DNA of 64,000 bases from Phocoena phocoena (GCF_963924675.1 NC_089226.1:48811124-48875123), one strand, 5' to 3'; positions 1 through 11,784 are shown, numbered from the stretch's first letter. Numbers and translations are program-made. Notes: generated from the sequence alone by a model not told the origin.

Positions 1-1556
1 TCAACATATGGAAAACAATCAATGTGATCACATCAGCAGAACAGAGGATAAACATCAGTGATCATCTCAACAGATGCAGAGACACACTGACAGATCTCAA
101 CATTCTTCATGATAAAAGTACTCAACAAACTAGGAGTAGAGGGAAATGACTTTAACCTAATAAAGGGCGTAGATGAAAGACCTATAGCTAACATCATACT
201 CAATGGTGAAAAACTGGAAGCTTTTCTCTAGGATCAGGAACAAGATAAAGATGCCCACTGTCACCATTTCTATTCAATGTTGTATTGCAAGTTCTAACCA
301 GAGCAATTAGTCAAGGAAAACAAATAAACCTCTTACAAATCAGAAAGGGAGAAGTAAAATTATCTCTGTTCACAGAAAACATGATTTCTGTTTTAAAAGC
401 CCTAAAGATTCCACACATACATGCACACACACACACACGAAAATACTGTTAGAACTAATAAATGAATTCAGCAAAGTTGCAGTATGCAAAATCAATATGC
501 AAAACTTAGTTGTCTTTCTACATACTAACAATGAACAATTTCAATAGAAAATAAGAAAACAAACTCGTTTACAATAACAACAAAAAGAATAAAATAGGAA
601 TAAACTTAACCAAGGGAGTGAAAGACCTGTACACTGTAAGCTACAAAACATATACGACTCAAAGCAATCTACAGATTCAGTGTGATCCCTGCAAATGTCC
701 CAATGGCATTCTTTACAGAAATAGAAAAAAAAAAAATCCTAAAATTGTTGTGGAAACACAAAACACTCCGGATAGATAAAACGATTTTGAGAAGGGACGA
801 TGAAGCTCACATCTGTTAGTATGACCAGTATCAAAAACAATGACAGTAACAACAACAAAACCTAGAAAATGTATTAGTGAGAATGTGGAGAAAATTGGAA
901 CCCTGTGCACTGTTGGTGGTAAGTGGGAATGTAAAATGGCTCAGCTGCTGAGGAAAACAGTATGGAGGTTCCTGAAAAAATTAAAAATAAAAGTACCATA
1001 TGATCCAGCAAACCTACTTCTGGGTATTTATCCAGATGAATTGAAATTGGGATCTTAAGGAGATATTTGCACTCCTGTGTTCACTGAGGCATTATTCACA
1101 TTAGCCAAGAGGTGGAAGCAGCCTAATTCTCCACTGACGGATTAACAGATAAAGAAAATGTGGTATATACATACAGTGGAATATTATTCAGCCATAGAAA
1201 GAGGAAATCCAGTCATGTGCTATAATATGGATGAACCTTGAGGACATTATATGAAATGAAATAAGCTAGTCACAGAAAGACAAATACTTCATGATTCCGT
1301 TTATACTGTATGAGGTATGCAGAAGTAGTGAAATTCATGAAAGCAGGAAGTACAGCGGTGGTTGGCAGGAGCTGGGAGGAGGGAAATGAAGAGTCACTGT
1401 GCAATGGGAATAGAATTTTAGTCATGCAAGATGGAACAGTTCTAGAGATCTGCTATGCAACATTGTGCTTTATAGTCAACAATATTGTACTGTACACTCA
1501 AACCTTCGTTTAGAGGGTAGATCTAATATTATGTATTTTTTCACCACAATTTTTTA
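1..1556 (+). mobile_element. L1 LINE, 3' part of ORF2 and 3' UTR, degenerate
   Basis: The segment reads in L1 sense orientation. The early part resembles the reverse-transcriptase region (repeated 'aaactggaagc', 'gttctaaccagagcaattag'). About 820-1300 matches the ORF2 C-terminal and 3' hallmarks ('gagaatgtggagaaaattgg', 'tatccagatgaattgaaatt', 'ggatgaaccttgaggacatt'). The join near 780-830 looks like an internal deletion. Frames are broken throughout and only fragments of 60-70 codons survive, so it is inactive. The 5' part lies outside the window. An old L1MA/L1MB-like subfamily is my guess. Confidence 0.85.
424..438. repeat. short (CA)n microsatellite
   Basis: About seven CA units inside the decayed L1. 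Confidence 0.8.
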
Positions 1557-2335
1557 AAAGGAACTAAAGGGGATGACTATTATGGATAATAATGCTGTTT
1601 AATGTTTTAACTTTCTAACTTGGTGGAGAGGAAGAGGAGATGTCATCGTGCCTTTCTGCTCCCTAATACATACTTGTAATATACTGTGAAATCAATATAC
1701 CTTTTGGACTGTATCATTTTAAGAGGAACGTGACTTTGGTGGCTGAAGTTTGGGATTCTCTCCCTGCTTTACCACTGACTGGCCTCTGACTTGGGGAACC
1801 ACTCCCCATTTTGTCCCATCTAGCTATAAAGGGAGAACAGTCTGACAACACTTGAGAGAAAAACACAGCTGTCAGGAAGAGCAGCTTTTATGAATGAAGA
1901 TCTGGCTAAAATAAACAGCAGCCATTTCTATGTTTTAGTATTATAAGACCGCTAGCAAATTTCTTCAAAAAGATAAATTCATACACTTACACCACTCAGC
2001 CACTGAAATGTTTCACATAATGACCTTAAGAACACATTGCTATTTTGTGTTTAAATTCAAAATGCTTATTTGTTCATTTTACACTAAGATGTAGAACATA
2101 GACCCAGATACCTATGTTGGAATAACCACTGAAGAACAATTTTATCTTCTTTCTTGCTTAATTTATTTTAATAAACACTAAATGCCTTTTTGTGCTTGGT
2201 TCAGAGGATGCACCTGCAAAAAAAGAGCCATCTCCCTTCCCTAATGGCTGTTACTTACATTCTGTTTGAGGAGAATGGCACAAAACAAGTAATAGTGCAA
2301 TTCTTGTTTTAATTGCAGTTGTCGTAAGTAATATA
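1557..2335. other. Intergenic/intronic sequence, nothing recognised
   Basis: AT-rich sequence without a coherent reading frame, RNA gene or clear repeat hallmark. Confidence 0.5.
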
Positions 2336-3170
2336 ATAGAGGAGCACAGGTGCTAAATGAGTGTTTAATGGGAGGATGACTTAATCTGTTCTGGAAGCGG
2401 GTGGGGCAGTGTCCAGGGAATGCTCTCTTAAAAGGTGGCATTTGGGTTGAGCTCTGGAATGCAGGGAGGACTCCAGAATTTCTGAATAGAAGAGGCTTTG
2501 AGATGGCAATCTGGTAGGAAGTAAGCTCTGGTAGACTTGTTTTGGAGCTGTGTTTCATACTGAGCCCACTCTTTTTAGATTGTATTCTGTGTTTCCTTGA
2601 GATGGCTTCTTGGAGGTTGTATCTTGATGCACCCTACAGAAGGGTGAGTAGAAATGAATTATGTGGAGGTGTGAAGAGGGAAAGAGAACACGATAGTTGG
2701 AGGGTTAAACAAGGTGTGAAGAGTTGGAGGATAGTGAGGGATGGGTGAGACTGGGGAAAGCAGTAGAGGCTGGGTCGCACCGGGCAGGATTAAGGACCAT
2801 GCAAGCCACTTTAAAGATTGTATTCTCTGTAGGGATAAAGATTCCCAGAAAACGAGACTTCATTCACAGTTTTCAAGCAGGGTAGAACCTAATCAGATTC
2901 TCACTTTAGAAGAAGTCACTCTGGCCACTACATGAGCATGAATTGGAGTAAAGGTGGTGCCAGAGGCCAGTTACGAAGCTGTTTCACAAGTTTTACAGAG
3001 AAGTGAATGGTAGCTTAGACTAGGATGGTCATCATGGTGACTGAGAGGAATAGACGAAAGTAGAAGATACTTACACAGACAAATACTGTAGAGTATAACT
3101 GAATATGCCAGGTGGATCTGGAAAGAGTCACAGGAGACGTGACATTACTTTAATCTGGAAGGCTGAGAAC
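2336..3170 (+). repeat. Ancient interspersed repeat, family not named
   Basis: The order of phrases (increase in a leader segment, 'gaccatgcaagccacttt', then 'cagattctcactttagaag', 'cactctggccactac', 'gctgtttcacaag', 'ggtagcttagactaggatgg') matches a widely dispersed old mammalian repeat. The same phrases recur near 21285-22110, 32685-33500 and 53255-53800. I cannot assign the family by eye. Short open frames in it (2542-2748, 2741-2935) are repeat-derived and not genes. Confidence 0.6.
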
Positions 3171-5560
3171 AACTTCCTTGTAATACTGTGGTTCATCATT
3201 TAGGTTAAATTGTTAAAATATGTAAATTATAAATGATTATTACCTTTTATCAATATTCCTTTCAGATTCTCTAAGAAATGTCATATAACCTGTGTTCTTA
3301 TTTCTCTAATAGTGTTACAAAGTTGGTTAGAATAGAATAAATATGCATTTCCTGAAAACCATTTGACAATTTGGCCTTTTCAGTTCAGATTAATCCCCTC
3401 CCCACCAGCATCCACCCAACTCCAAGTATATTAGTGAGAATTTGGGACCTTTAAAATTTTTTTTCTACTCCCTATTAAATCCTCTGTCCAAGTTAAATCT
3501 CTATAGCAATAGGGATGTGTCCTTGCACACTATTAATTCATGCTTACTTTTGCCTCATAAGATTCATGATTAAACTGATATAAGTATTTTGGAAATAATT
3601 TTAGAACCTAAATTACCTTAACTATTCTGGGTTCTCTCTTATTTTAGAAGGTAATTGTGCTTAGTTCTGGAGATTGCCTAGACTGAAGGTTTTAGATGTA
3701 GAAGAATATTAATTTGTTAGCATTTGTAACATCTCTAGTCTTTTCGGTCACAGGAATTCACTGTACATACTTTTCAAATCAAGAGAAATTGTGTCTAATA
3801 CTCTATACCGTTTTATGATTATTTAACACATTACTTGTGGCTGCGAAAGGGCTTTTCTGCTACCCAGCCATCCTTTAGCAAGCACTTAGCTCTTCTTTCG
3901 TAATTAATATTTTCATTTCTCATATGCATAGAGTGCCTGCAGGAAATTTTATCTGGAAAAGAATCTGCATAGTGTTTTAGTGCAGTACAATTTATTTAGC
4001 AGTTCATCTTTGATATTTATTTTTTATTAAACAAATTAAGCCAGGATTTTAGTTTTAAGCCCTTGCTTCAAAATGGGATTATATGAAATCATGTGTGTGA
4101 AACTTTTGAAAATGGTAAAGCACTATAGAATTTAAAGAATCTTTCATTCAATAAAAACAAATTTTAAATAAAATAAAATAAACAAAAACCTTCTAGTGGT
4201 TGTTCTATGGAGGCACTACCAGGTCAAAGAGAGGTCAATAAGATGTATCTCATCTAGGTATTGCTCTGTGCGCCATATGCCCATGTTAAATCACAATGAT
4301 AAGTAAGATGTGGACTTGTGCACCACTAATTCTCGTTTTGCCAGACTTTCATGTCATCCTATGGTCATTACAGTTGACCAATTACAGTTGATCGAATTGA
4401 ATTATCTTTAATTAGTAGGTCTGTTTCATAGTACAGTGGGCTAGCTGGACATATTTATCTGTTTTAAGTGGTCTGTCCACAGACTTGGAAAGCCAAACGT
4501 CATTTTTGAAAAGGAAAAAATAACTGGGGGGGAGGGGGAGAGAGGAGGCTAGGATTATTTTATACGTGTTAAAGGGAAAGTACAATTTCAATAGTTTTGA
4601 AGCACGTTTAACGAAAGTTTGCTGTGGTCTTTAAGATCTTTGGAGGAAAGTCACATTAGTTAGGCAATATGTAATATTTATTTTTCTATATAGAAATGAC
4701 ATGCAAAGGTTATTAAAACAGCGATTCTCTTGTCTTTGTGATGGGAAGAAATAGCTGATTCCAAAGAACTCATTCATAACAGATTTAGGTCCCTATGAAG
4801 ATTTATAATATCTTTGAGTAGTGCCCGGCCAGGAACTTTTCTGTCTTGCTGCAAGCTGCATACGCCATTACAAAATTATAACATTCACATTGACTCCTGC
4901 ACAGATTGATTCTTATACTTGAGAGGCAAATGGATGAGAACAGGGCATGTATTCCCTGAAGATTCAATGGGCCTCTGAGCAATGAAATCTGCCTGAAAAA
5001 CTGGAGAAGCACCTATGGTTAGATAAGATTGGAGAGAGCCAAACTTATCACTTCCTTACATTCTCATTTGGAGGGTGGTGGATTGCCATCTCACATCAAG
5101 TCCTACTGTACAGCCGTGCAGCATGGTGACACCAGATAAATATGAAGTTCTCTAGGGCTTTATTTGACCCAGAAGGTCATTCAGCCATTAGCCCTTGATT
5201 CAGCATAAAAAAAATGAAGCGGGGCGAGGGAGGGAGGAAGAAGAAGAGAAAAAGAAAGGGAGAGAATTTTCTGCTCCTTTTCTCATTGCGTATCCCACGA
5301 TGATCTATTTGCCTCAATTTTATGTTTGTAAGTATTGATAGTGATTCCTTGTTCCTCTTTCAGAAAGAAATACCATTAATGCCATTGTTATACCTACCCA
5401 ACAGTTCAAGTGTTCACGTTTTTGTGGCAAATTTCCTTAATATCTCAAAATCAACAGTAAAGCCAACCTTAAGAAATAGTTTGTTTCTGGAGCACCGCTG
5501 AATCAAATATTATTTTCTAAAACTGTTAGTCAACTCCGTCATTCTTCTACTCTTTCCTTC
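3171..5560. other. Repeat-poor intronic/upstream sequence
   Basis: No coding exon, RNA gene or confident repeat seen apart from purine-rich tracts near 4526-4547 and 5206-5266. Could hold conserved noncoding elements; conservation cannot be judged from one sequence. Confidence 0.45.
5206..5266. repeat. Purine-rich low-complexity tract (GGGA/GAA)
   Basis: Nearly uninterrupted A/G on the + strand, with only a T and a C near the left end. Confidence 0.8.
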
Positions 5561-5810
5561 TATTAGACATCCACCCAAGTATCTATTCATCCGTCCAAAA
5601 ATGTATTTATCATAAGCCTGCTACGATGTGCTGGGCAGGCAGTGGGCTAGGAGCTTGGGAAAAAATAGTCAATAACAGACCCAGGCCTGCCCTCTGAACT
5701 GACACATATGGGTCATTATTATTTAGCAAAGGTGTTTTGAATGCTTACTGTGCCAGGCAAGGTACTTATACCAACCCCTTGCACAGAATTTGTGAAAGGT
5801 TTCTTTCATG
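5561..5810 (+). repeat. Old interspersed repeat fragments
   Basis: Contains 'gctacgatgtgctgggcagg' followed by 'gaacttgggaaa'-type text and a second 'tgaatgcttactgtgccagg' stretch. These resemble heads of the same unnamed family as 2336-3170 and of an antisense MIR. Boundaries are vague. Confidence 0.4.
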
Positions 5811-7100
5811 CAGATACACGAAAAGAGAAATCCCTGCCCCTTCCTTTCAGGACTTTTATATATAACAATGATTTATCCAGGGAGTCCTAGTGTTGAATTG
5901 TAGAATATGTTGTAATCATGGCTTTTGAAACAAGAACCTTGTCGACTCAGATAGAAATGAGGTCTACACTGCCCCAGCACCTGGTTAGTCCACTGCGAAA
6001 GTGGGTCTGATGGCACCTGATGGTCTATAACTAGAATAACTATATCGTGGGATTATATCACACTTGTTTGGTGCTGCATAGATGGCACTTTGCTCCCCAA
6101 TCAAACCAAAATTATTTCCTTAGGGATATGTGATAGGGATAGGCATTTTGGCAAGAGATATGGAAAGTTTCAAACAGAATAAAAATTCTAAGTGCTGTAG
6201 TAATTAGCCTTTCCCTTTCCTGAAAATACTATGCCTGGCTTCTGCAAACATACTAAAATTTAAAATTTAAAACAATCATGTCCTCTTTGGAAGGCAATTG
6301 CTTTAAATTGGATAGATTTCACTCATTTTTTAGTGAAAGAATTTGAAAATTCTGTCTTTGGAAACCAAAATACTGGATGGCAGAATTAGATGTCTTTCAC
6401 TTTAAAATGCAGACTCTCTCTGTGGTGAATGTATTTGTTGTGGTAAAGTATTTGAAAGGAAATCCTCAGAATAATTTGGGGTAAGGAAAAACACTGTGTC
6501 AAAATAAGCCAACCCATCAGTTTGGAACTTTGGAAATTGCTTTACTTTTGAATCAGAAAGAATTAATAATTGTTCATAGCATAAATAATATATGTTTGGA
6601 CTATAATATATAATCATGTTCTAAAACAAACTTCCAAATTTGAAAGCACTCTGGTATAATGCTGTGATCTAAGTGATTTTTCTGAATGAATCAATGTTCT
6701 TTAGAGTTAATACTGGTCCTCTTATTTAGTTACCTCATGATTTGGTCTGTGTCTTGGCAAACCTCTCTCTAAATAAGTGATTGCTGTAAATGTTGGAAAT
6801 TGTTTCACAGGTTAACCTCCCCATCATTTTACATTGCTTATGCTATATTGTTTTAGCCTAGATATATTCTTTCTGGAAAGAAGGGTCCTGCTAGTCTGAT
6901 AAGAAGCTCTCTTTCCTGAGGTCTGTATTTTGCGTGGGGATCAGCTAGAGAGGGAAAAACCAGAATGCCGAATTGCGAAGAGTATGCTTTACTGTGGGGC
7001 TCCATCCAAAAAGGGTTTGTAACAGTGTACAGTCCTGTAGCCCAGCTGTGTGGAGCATTGATTGCTTCTGCCTAGAGCAGGGATACTGTCAAGTTGCTCT
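5811..7100. other. Sequence upstream of the first DLG2 start exon, nothing recognised
   Basis: AT-rich with no recognisable repeat or exon. It probably contains distal control sequence of the alternative promoter, but I see no decisive motif. Confidence 0.4.
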
Positions 7101-7328
7101 GTGAGTTGAGTCATCTATTGACAAAGAGCTACCAGCCCGCAGATAATGCTGTGCGGAGCTGCTCCCACGATGCGCTGCTATAGCAGCTGTCAAAGATACT
7201 GAGGGAACCACGGGAGAAAAAAAAAAAAAAAAAAAAAGACTTTTACAACTGCCTGGAAGAAAGGGGTGTGAGGGAGGAGACATTCCTGTGCAGAGCTGAC
7301 CAAAGGCAGGAGTAGGCATCAGTGCAGT
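7101..7328 (+). promoter_or_regulatory. DLG2: Candidate promoter/5' leader of the 103-codon DLG2 start exon
   Basis: The start exon shows no splice-acceptor-like pyrimidine tract immediately 5' of its ATG, which suggests a true first exon with its promoter here. Visible elements: an AP-1-like TGAGTCAT at 7107-7114, a CAGCTG E-box near 7184, and an A20-type run near 7217-7236. There is an in-frame stop at 7269-7271 with no ATG between it and 7329. A short upstream ORF of 18 codons (7146-7202) would be in the leader if transcription starts before it. No TATA box is convincing. The transcription start is not determinable by eye. Confidence 0.45.
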
Positions 7329-7637
7329 ATGAATGCATACCTCACCAAGCAACACAGCTGCAGCCGGGGGTCCGATGGGATGGATGCCGGCAGGAGCGCA
7401 CCCACACTGATCAGGGATGCCCACTGCGCTTGTGGCTGGCAGAGGAGTCCTCAGGGGCTCGGGTACAGTTCTCAGACTATGCCCTCCTCGGGACCTGGGG
7501 GCCCAGCTTCAAACAGGACCAAGCTGGTCACTTTGTGGGACAGTGTGCGGAAAAGCTCCCACAAGACGAGCACCAAGGGCAAAGGGACTTGTGGGGAGCA
7601 TTGTGCCTGCCCACATGGCTGGTTCAGCCCAGCACAG
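7329..7637 (+). CDS. DLG2: DLG2 alternative first coding exon (103-residue N-terminus, starts MNAYLTKQHSC)
   Basis: Encodes an alternative N-terminus of PSD-93 that would join the shared exon at 62438. The 309 bases are 103 whole codons, ending WFSPAQ at CAG followed by the donor GTGAGC at 7638. That is phase 0, matching the phase-0 start of ASPAPI. I recall a human DLG2 isoform with this N-terminus, very similar throughout (possibly the one called gamma; name unverified). Visible features: cysteines at 11, 33, 35, 88, 92 and 94, a Ser/Gly/Pro-rich middle (47-61), a TLWDS segment at 68-72, and a basic stretch at 74-85. It has no L27 domain, signal peptide or membrane segment. The start is fixed by the in-frame stop at 7269-7271 with no earlier ATG; A at -3 gives a fair context. 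The exon is clearly more GC-rich than its surroundings, which is why overlapping open frames appear in other frames here; I treat them as shadows. Confidence 0.9.
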
Positions 7638-9612
7638 GTGAGCCTTTTCCTTGTGACTTTCCCGTGAGTATTGGAAGAAACTGAGAGCACGCTGGGGAAG
7701 GCTAGCACGGTTTGGAAACTTTTCTGGGTGCTCCTTGCTGACTGGGTACGCCTGTTTGGTAAATGGTAGGCCAAGAAATCCTGTAATTTTCACAGGTGTT
7801 TGTGGGCTCACACTTCTGTGTGGCCTGTGAAAGTCAAGGGATGCTGTGCTCAGTTTCTTTCAGTGACTTTTCCCCAAATTCAACTTCTTTAGTCCTCAGA
7901 TGATTTTACTATTCTGCATCATAGACTTTAGCAGCACTATTACTTCTAATCATTGTTAACTTTTTCTATTCTGCCTAGCCTAGGGTTTTGTCTTGTTTTA
8001 AGGAAGAAAGAGAAAATGAACTTTAATCAGATACTTTCTGTCTCTTTAAAGATAAAAAAAACATTCATTTCTTCAGCTATGGAAAGCAGCGATTTAAAGT
8101 ATCCTATTCTAATTTTACTCTTATAATGCTGTATACCTTTTCAGTGATGGAGAAGAAAATGTGTTTGTACTAAATAATTCATTTTATAAACAGAAGGAAT
8201 ACAATTGGAAGCAGGCTAGACAATTACACTCAGAATAAAATAATGAAACATTTCATGTATTCATAGAAGCAATAAGGTTATTTATATTAAAAAGTATAAC
8301 TCGTATTCCCCTGTAACATATTTCTGAAGCAGATGTCCAGAGTCCCTTAATTTGATTCCTAGCTTATTCTTGCCCCAAACTACTAGCATTGTACCAGAAA
8401 CGAAATTGGCTCATTTATTCCTGTCTCCAACCAGAAGAGGGAAAACAACTTCCTGTAAATGCTATAAAATATAAATAAAAGGCACCTGTAATCATTGTCA
8501 TAGATACAGAACTCTGTTCATAAAAATTCACTGAAAAGAGAAAAATCTGTGTTTGCAGAAAAAAATCCTCTCTTGATTTTAGTATGATTTTAGCATAATT
8601 AAGAAGTGGGTATTGATCATGAGTAAAACGTTATGATCTGAGAGGTGTAGAGAACATTCCAATTTTAATATTAGTTTTTTTTTAAGTACTTGTAAGTATA
8701 TATCACTAGATCTTAATGCTACATATACATAGCCTTATATATGGCTTTTGATGCATTAATATCATGATTTCAGCATCTTGATTTAAAAAAAGAATATATT
8801 GTCATTTTAGAATTAAACTAGTTCACCTTGAAATGGAGCCTGATGTTTGGAAACTCAGTTATTTTTTAAAGTTAACATGAATTCCAAACTGAATAAACAG
8901 TCAACAATTATGAAGTCCCTATTCTTTAACAAACACATGTGTTTAAATGTCTTTAACCTATATCTCTTTATTGATTATGTTAAATTCTCAAGGCTTACAT
9001 AGGCAGAGAAGGCAAACACATCTAGCTTATGGATTTTGCACAGAGTAGAATATGCAAACATGCTTTATTTTTACAATTCTTTTTATCTAAGATGTAATAA
9101 ACTTTTCATCATTGCTCAAACCAAAATCTCTAATACTATATTATAATAACTATGCTCAAAAAATCTTGGTACATTTTTCATCAACCAAGGGAAACTTTTC
9201 CCTTCCTTGGTTTTTAACAGAGTCAGCCTCCTACTTCCTTAAATTTATAGCCATTTAATGCTTTAAAGATTGAAATAGACTCTGCACTGGTAATTAAAGA
9301 TCCAGTGACATATGAGAAGGCAATAAAATGAGGCAGCCACCATCTCCCATTATTCTTTTGTATACACATTTCTCTACATTTTTCTCTCTTATTCACGTGT
9401 ACTTTATTACTTGCTAAGAACAGTTACTCCCCAAATAATGGAGAACCGATACCATATCTTTTAGGATCTTCAGTGTTGTGACACTCTTCTATCAACTGAC
9501 TCTTCCACCCTTTTACCATCTTAGTCCTAAAAATGTGCTATACTAGCTTGATCAATCTCTCTTTATTCCACTCCCGTGCCCTTTCAAATATATTATGTCG
9601 AATAATTTTTAA

Positions 9613-9795
9613 TGTGTCTGTATATGCACATATATGTATTTAAATATCTCTATATTAATATAGAGATATATATTTAAATATCTATATTAATATATATATT
9701 TAAATATCTCTATAATATCTACTTTCATGTATTAACATATTTTCATGTGTATATAATTATACATATATATACATGCATATACATATACACATATA
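9613..9795. repeat. AT-rich (TATA/TTTAAATAT) repeat tract with palindrome
   Basis: Several imperfect copies of a TATATTTAAATATCT unit, separated by TATTAATA. Positions 9644-9669 form a 26-base perfect palindrome (half ATATCTCTATATT). The tract ends in TATA/CATA repeats. Confidence 0.85.
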
Positions 9796-9919
9796 AAAAT
9801 TAAAGTTCTATATTATTCTTTTCTCTCCTAGAAATTACTAGCTGTTCTTACAATGTTTTTTCTGTTTATAAAGTATATTGCCTTTACTTCTGATAGGTAC
9901 TCGAAAATGCTGCTCTATG

Positions 9920-10015
9920 TATATATATATATATATCTGTACTCATTTACATATACATCTATTAAATATGTCTAATATTTGAAATATACAGATGTATATG
10001 TATTATATGCCCATG
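9920..10015. repeat. AT-rich tract with (TA)n core
   Basis: A TATATATATATAT run near 9920-9937, followed by imperfect ATATACAT units. Confidence 0.75.
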
Positions 10016-10620
10016 TAAACTATCACAGAAACAAGACTGTGTGTGTATGAATATGTGTCCATTAAAACTAAGTCTGTTTTGAGGATTTTTGGATACCATT
10101 TTTATCCCTTAAATTAACCTAAGATATCCTGTGAAATATTGTAAAATAAAAGATAGAGGCTAATGATAGTAAACGGTAGACTCCTTGATAAAGCAGAAAG
10201 AAGGAAAGTGCATGTTTTAGAGTTGCCTAGGGACCCATATGTGGTACAGAACGTGCCTGAGGGCTATTAAGTGTCTGGGAGCTGGGAGCTTACCCTTGGA
10301 GATAGTTGCTGTGTTACGTGGAAATCAGCAGTGTGATTTCCGGCTGCTATAATACAGGGCCATGGTAATGACTTGAGTTCCTCCCAAGGCTCTTTGCCAA
10401 ACTCCTGTTATTTGGGGGTGCTGTGTACTAACAGGACTTTGTCATTATGTTATTCCTCAGCTGGAATAAAAAACAGCTCCTGTCCCTTCTCAAATAAGTT
10501 TTCATTCCATTTGGATCTGTAGAATTAATATAACCATAATAATAGGTAAGAAAATGGAAAATTATAGTGTCCAGAAGTGAGTTCTAGAATGCACATCCAA
10601 AATAATAGTATCGGCCTTGG

Positions 10621-10652
10621 GGGAAAAACAAAAAACAAAAAACAAAAAAAAA
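10621..10652. repeat. A-rich (CAAAAA)n simple repeat
   Basis: Repeated CAAAAAA units on the + strand. Confidence 0.8.
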
Positions 10653-10754
10653 CATGTCCATCGCTGCTTATGCGGCACTTCTGCCCAGTGCAGACTGGTC
10701 TGGGGAGGCAGCACAGACAGTGAAGACTCAGAGACCAGGGTTCTATGCATTTGT

Positions 10755-11005
10755 TCTTTATTCATTCATTCATTCTTCATTTCTTTATTCAACTATCATT
10801 TCCTGAGTACCTACTATGTGCCACTCTGTCAGGCCCTGTGGATATAATAGGAAACAAAGTAGATACCACCTCTACCATTATGGAGCTTACGACCTACAGT
10901 AGTATACAATACTTAGCAAATATATCACTATATACACAGAATAATAGCGTCATAAATCAAAATTTGGAAGTGAAACAAAGTTCCACGGAGTGCTGCAAAT
11001 TCCAT
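10755..11005 (+). repeat. Ancient interspersed repeat (unnamed family), 5' section
   Basis: Reads 'attcattcattcattcttc', 'gagtacctactatgtgccac', 'ggatataataggaaacaaag' and 'tatggagcttac', the head of the same dispersed family as 21285-22110. The 136-codon open frame 10745-11155 runs through this and the next MIR, and is not a gene. Confidence 0.6.
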
Positions 11006-11079
11006 AGTAAATGTGTATTCAGGATACAAAGGGACTACAAAGGAGAAAGACAAAAATATCCTTTTTTTTTTTTTTTTAA

Positions 11080-11250
11080 GAAAAGATACTGTATCTCTTT
11101 ATGCCTACATTTCCTGTTTTGTAAAATTAGGATAAAAATAGTACTTAACTCTTAGGATTATGGTGAGGAGTGATTAACATAATACATATAAAGCAGTTAG
11201 CACAGTGCTTACATACAGTAGAGACTCAGTAAATATTTGTGGAATGAATG
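11080..11250 (+). mobile_element. MIR SINE, sense
   Basis: MIR core and tail hallmarks in order: pyrimidine-rich 'cctgttttgtaaaatta', 'aatagtacttaactcttagg', 'acataatacatataaagcag', 'ttagcacagtgcttacatac', 'actcagtaaatatttgtgg'. Confidence 0.8.
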
Positions 11251-11259
11251 AATCATAAA

Positions 11260-11590
11260 TCCACAATAAAAGTTGGCTTCTATTAACCTATTCCTTAATT
11301 CACTATAACTGTTTTTTCTGGGAAGAGAAGAGAGGTGAATTAGTGAAGACTTCGTAGAGGTAGTGATACTTGGATGGAACTGAATTGAATCTTGAAAAAA
11401 TGTGTGTTTATCAAGTCGGCAGAGAGAGATAGGCTTTGGGGGCAAAAATAACAAAAACAGAAACAGTTGTAACACCCTGGTATCTGTGTAGAACTGCTCT
11501 TAGTTCTGTCTGCCCACGGAGAGATGGGCAGGGGATGGGTCACAGAAAGCCTGGTGGGCCTTGGTGAGGACCCTGCTGGGTCAGCAGCAT
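11260..11590 (+). repeat. Probable continuation of the unnamed family after the MIR
   Basis: 'gacttcgtagaggtagtgat', 'ggaactgaattgaatcttga' and 'cctggtgggccttggtgagg' fit the middle of the family whose head is at 10755. The MIR at 11080-11250 would then be inserted in it. Weak evidence. Confidence 0.4.
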
Positions 11591-11639
11591 TGAGCCACCG
11601 TAGGATTCAAGAGTTCTGCCACACTCTGTGTTAGGCTTC

Positions 11640-11755
11640 ATGGTTAAGGAACCCTTCTAGGCCTCAGTTTCTCTGTTTGTAAGAAAACTGATTTTCCTAA
11701 ATGAACCTCTGTATCCCTTCCAAAACTAATATTCTGTGGCTCTGTCACCTGACAT
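11640..11755 (+). mobile_element. MIR-like SINE fragment, sense
   Basis: 'ctaggcctcagtttctctgt' and 'ttgtaagaaaactg' match the MIR core, followed by a decayed tail. Confidence 0.5.
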
Positions 11756-11784
11756 CCATTAATGAATGAGACACATTTTGGAAA

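Larger units (their letters stand above)
7638..10745. other. DLG2 intron, mostly unique AT-rich sequence
   Basis: Follows the donor at 7638. Holds AT microsatellite tracts (9613-9795, 9920-10015). I see no further exon or confident dispersed repeat. Confidence 0.5.

Noticed and set aside
4526..4547. G-rich run considered as a G-quadruplex
   Set aside because: There are only two long G runs and the rest are GG pairs; four clear runs of three are not present without splitting one run.
7322..7811. Overlapping open frames of 74-120 codons on both strands around the first start exon
   Set aside because: They share the GC-rich exon sequence. Only the frame from 7329 ends at a donor in the right phase and gives the DLG2 N-terminus.
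10745..11155. The 136-codon open frame, the longest in the window
   Set aside because: It runs through an old repeat, a poly-T run and a MIR core; there is no start or splice context or recognisable domain.
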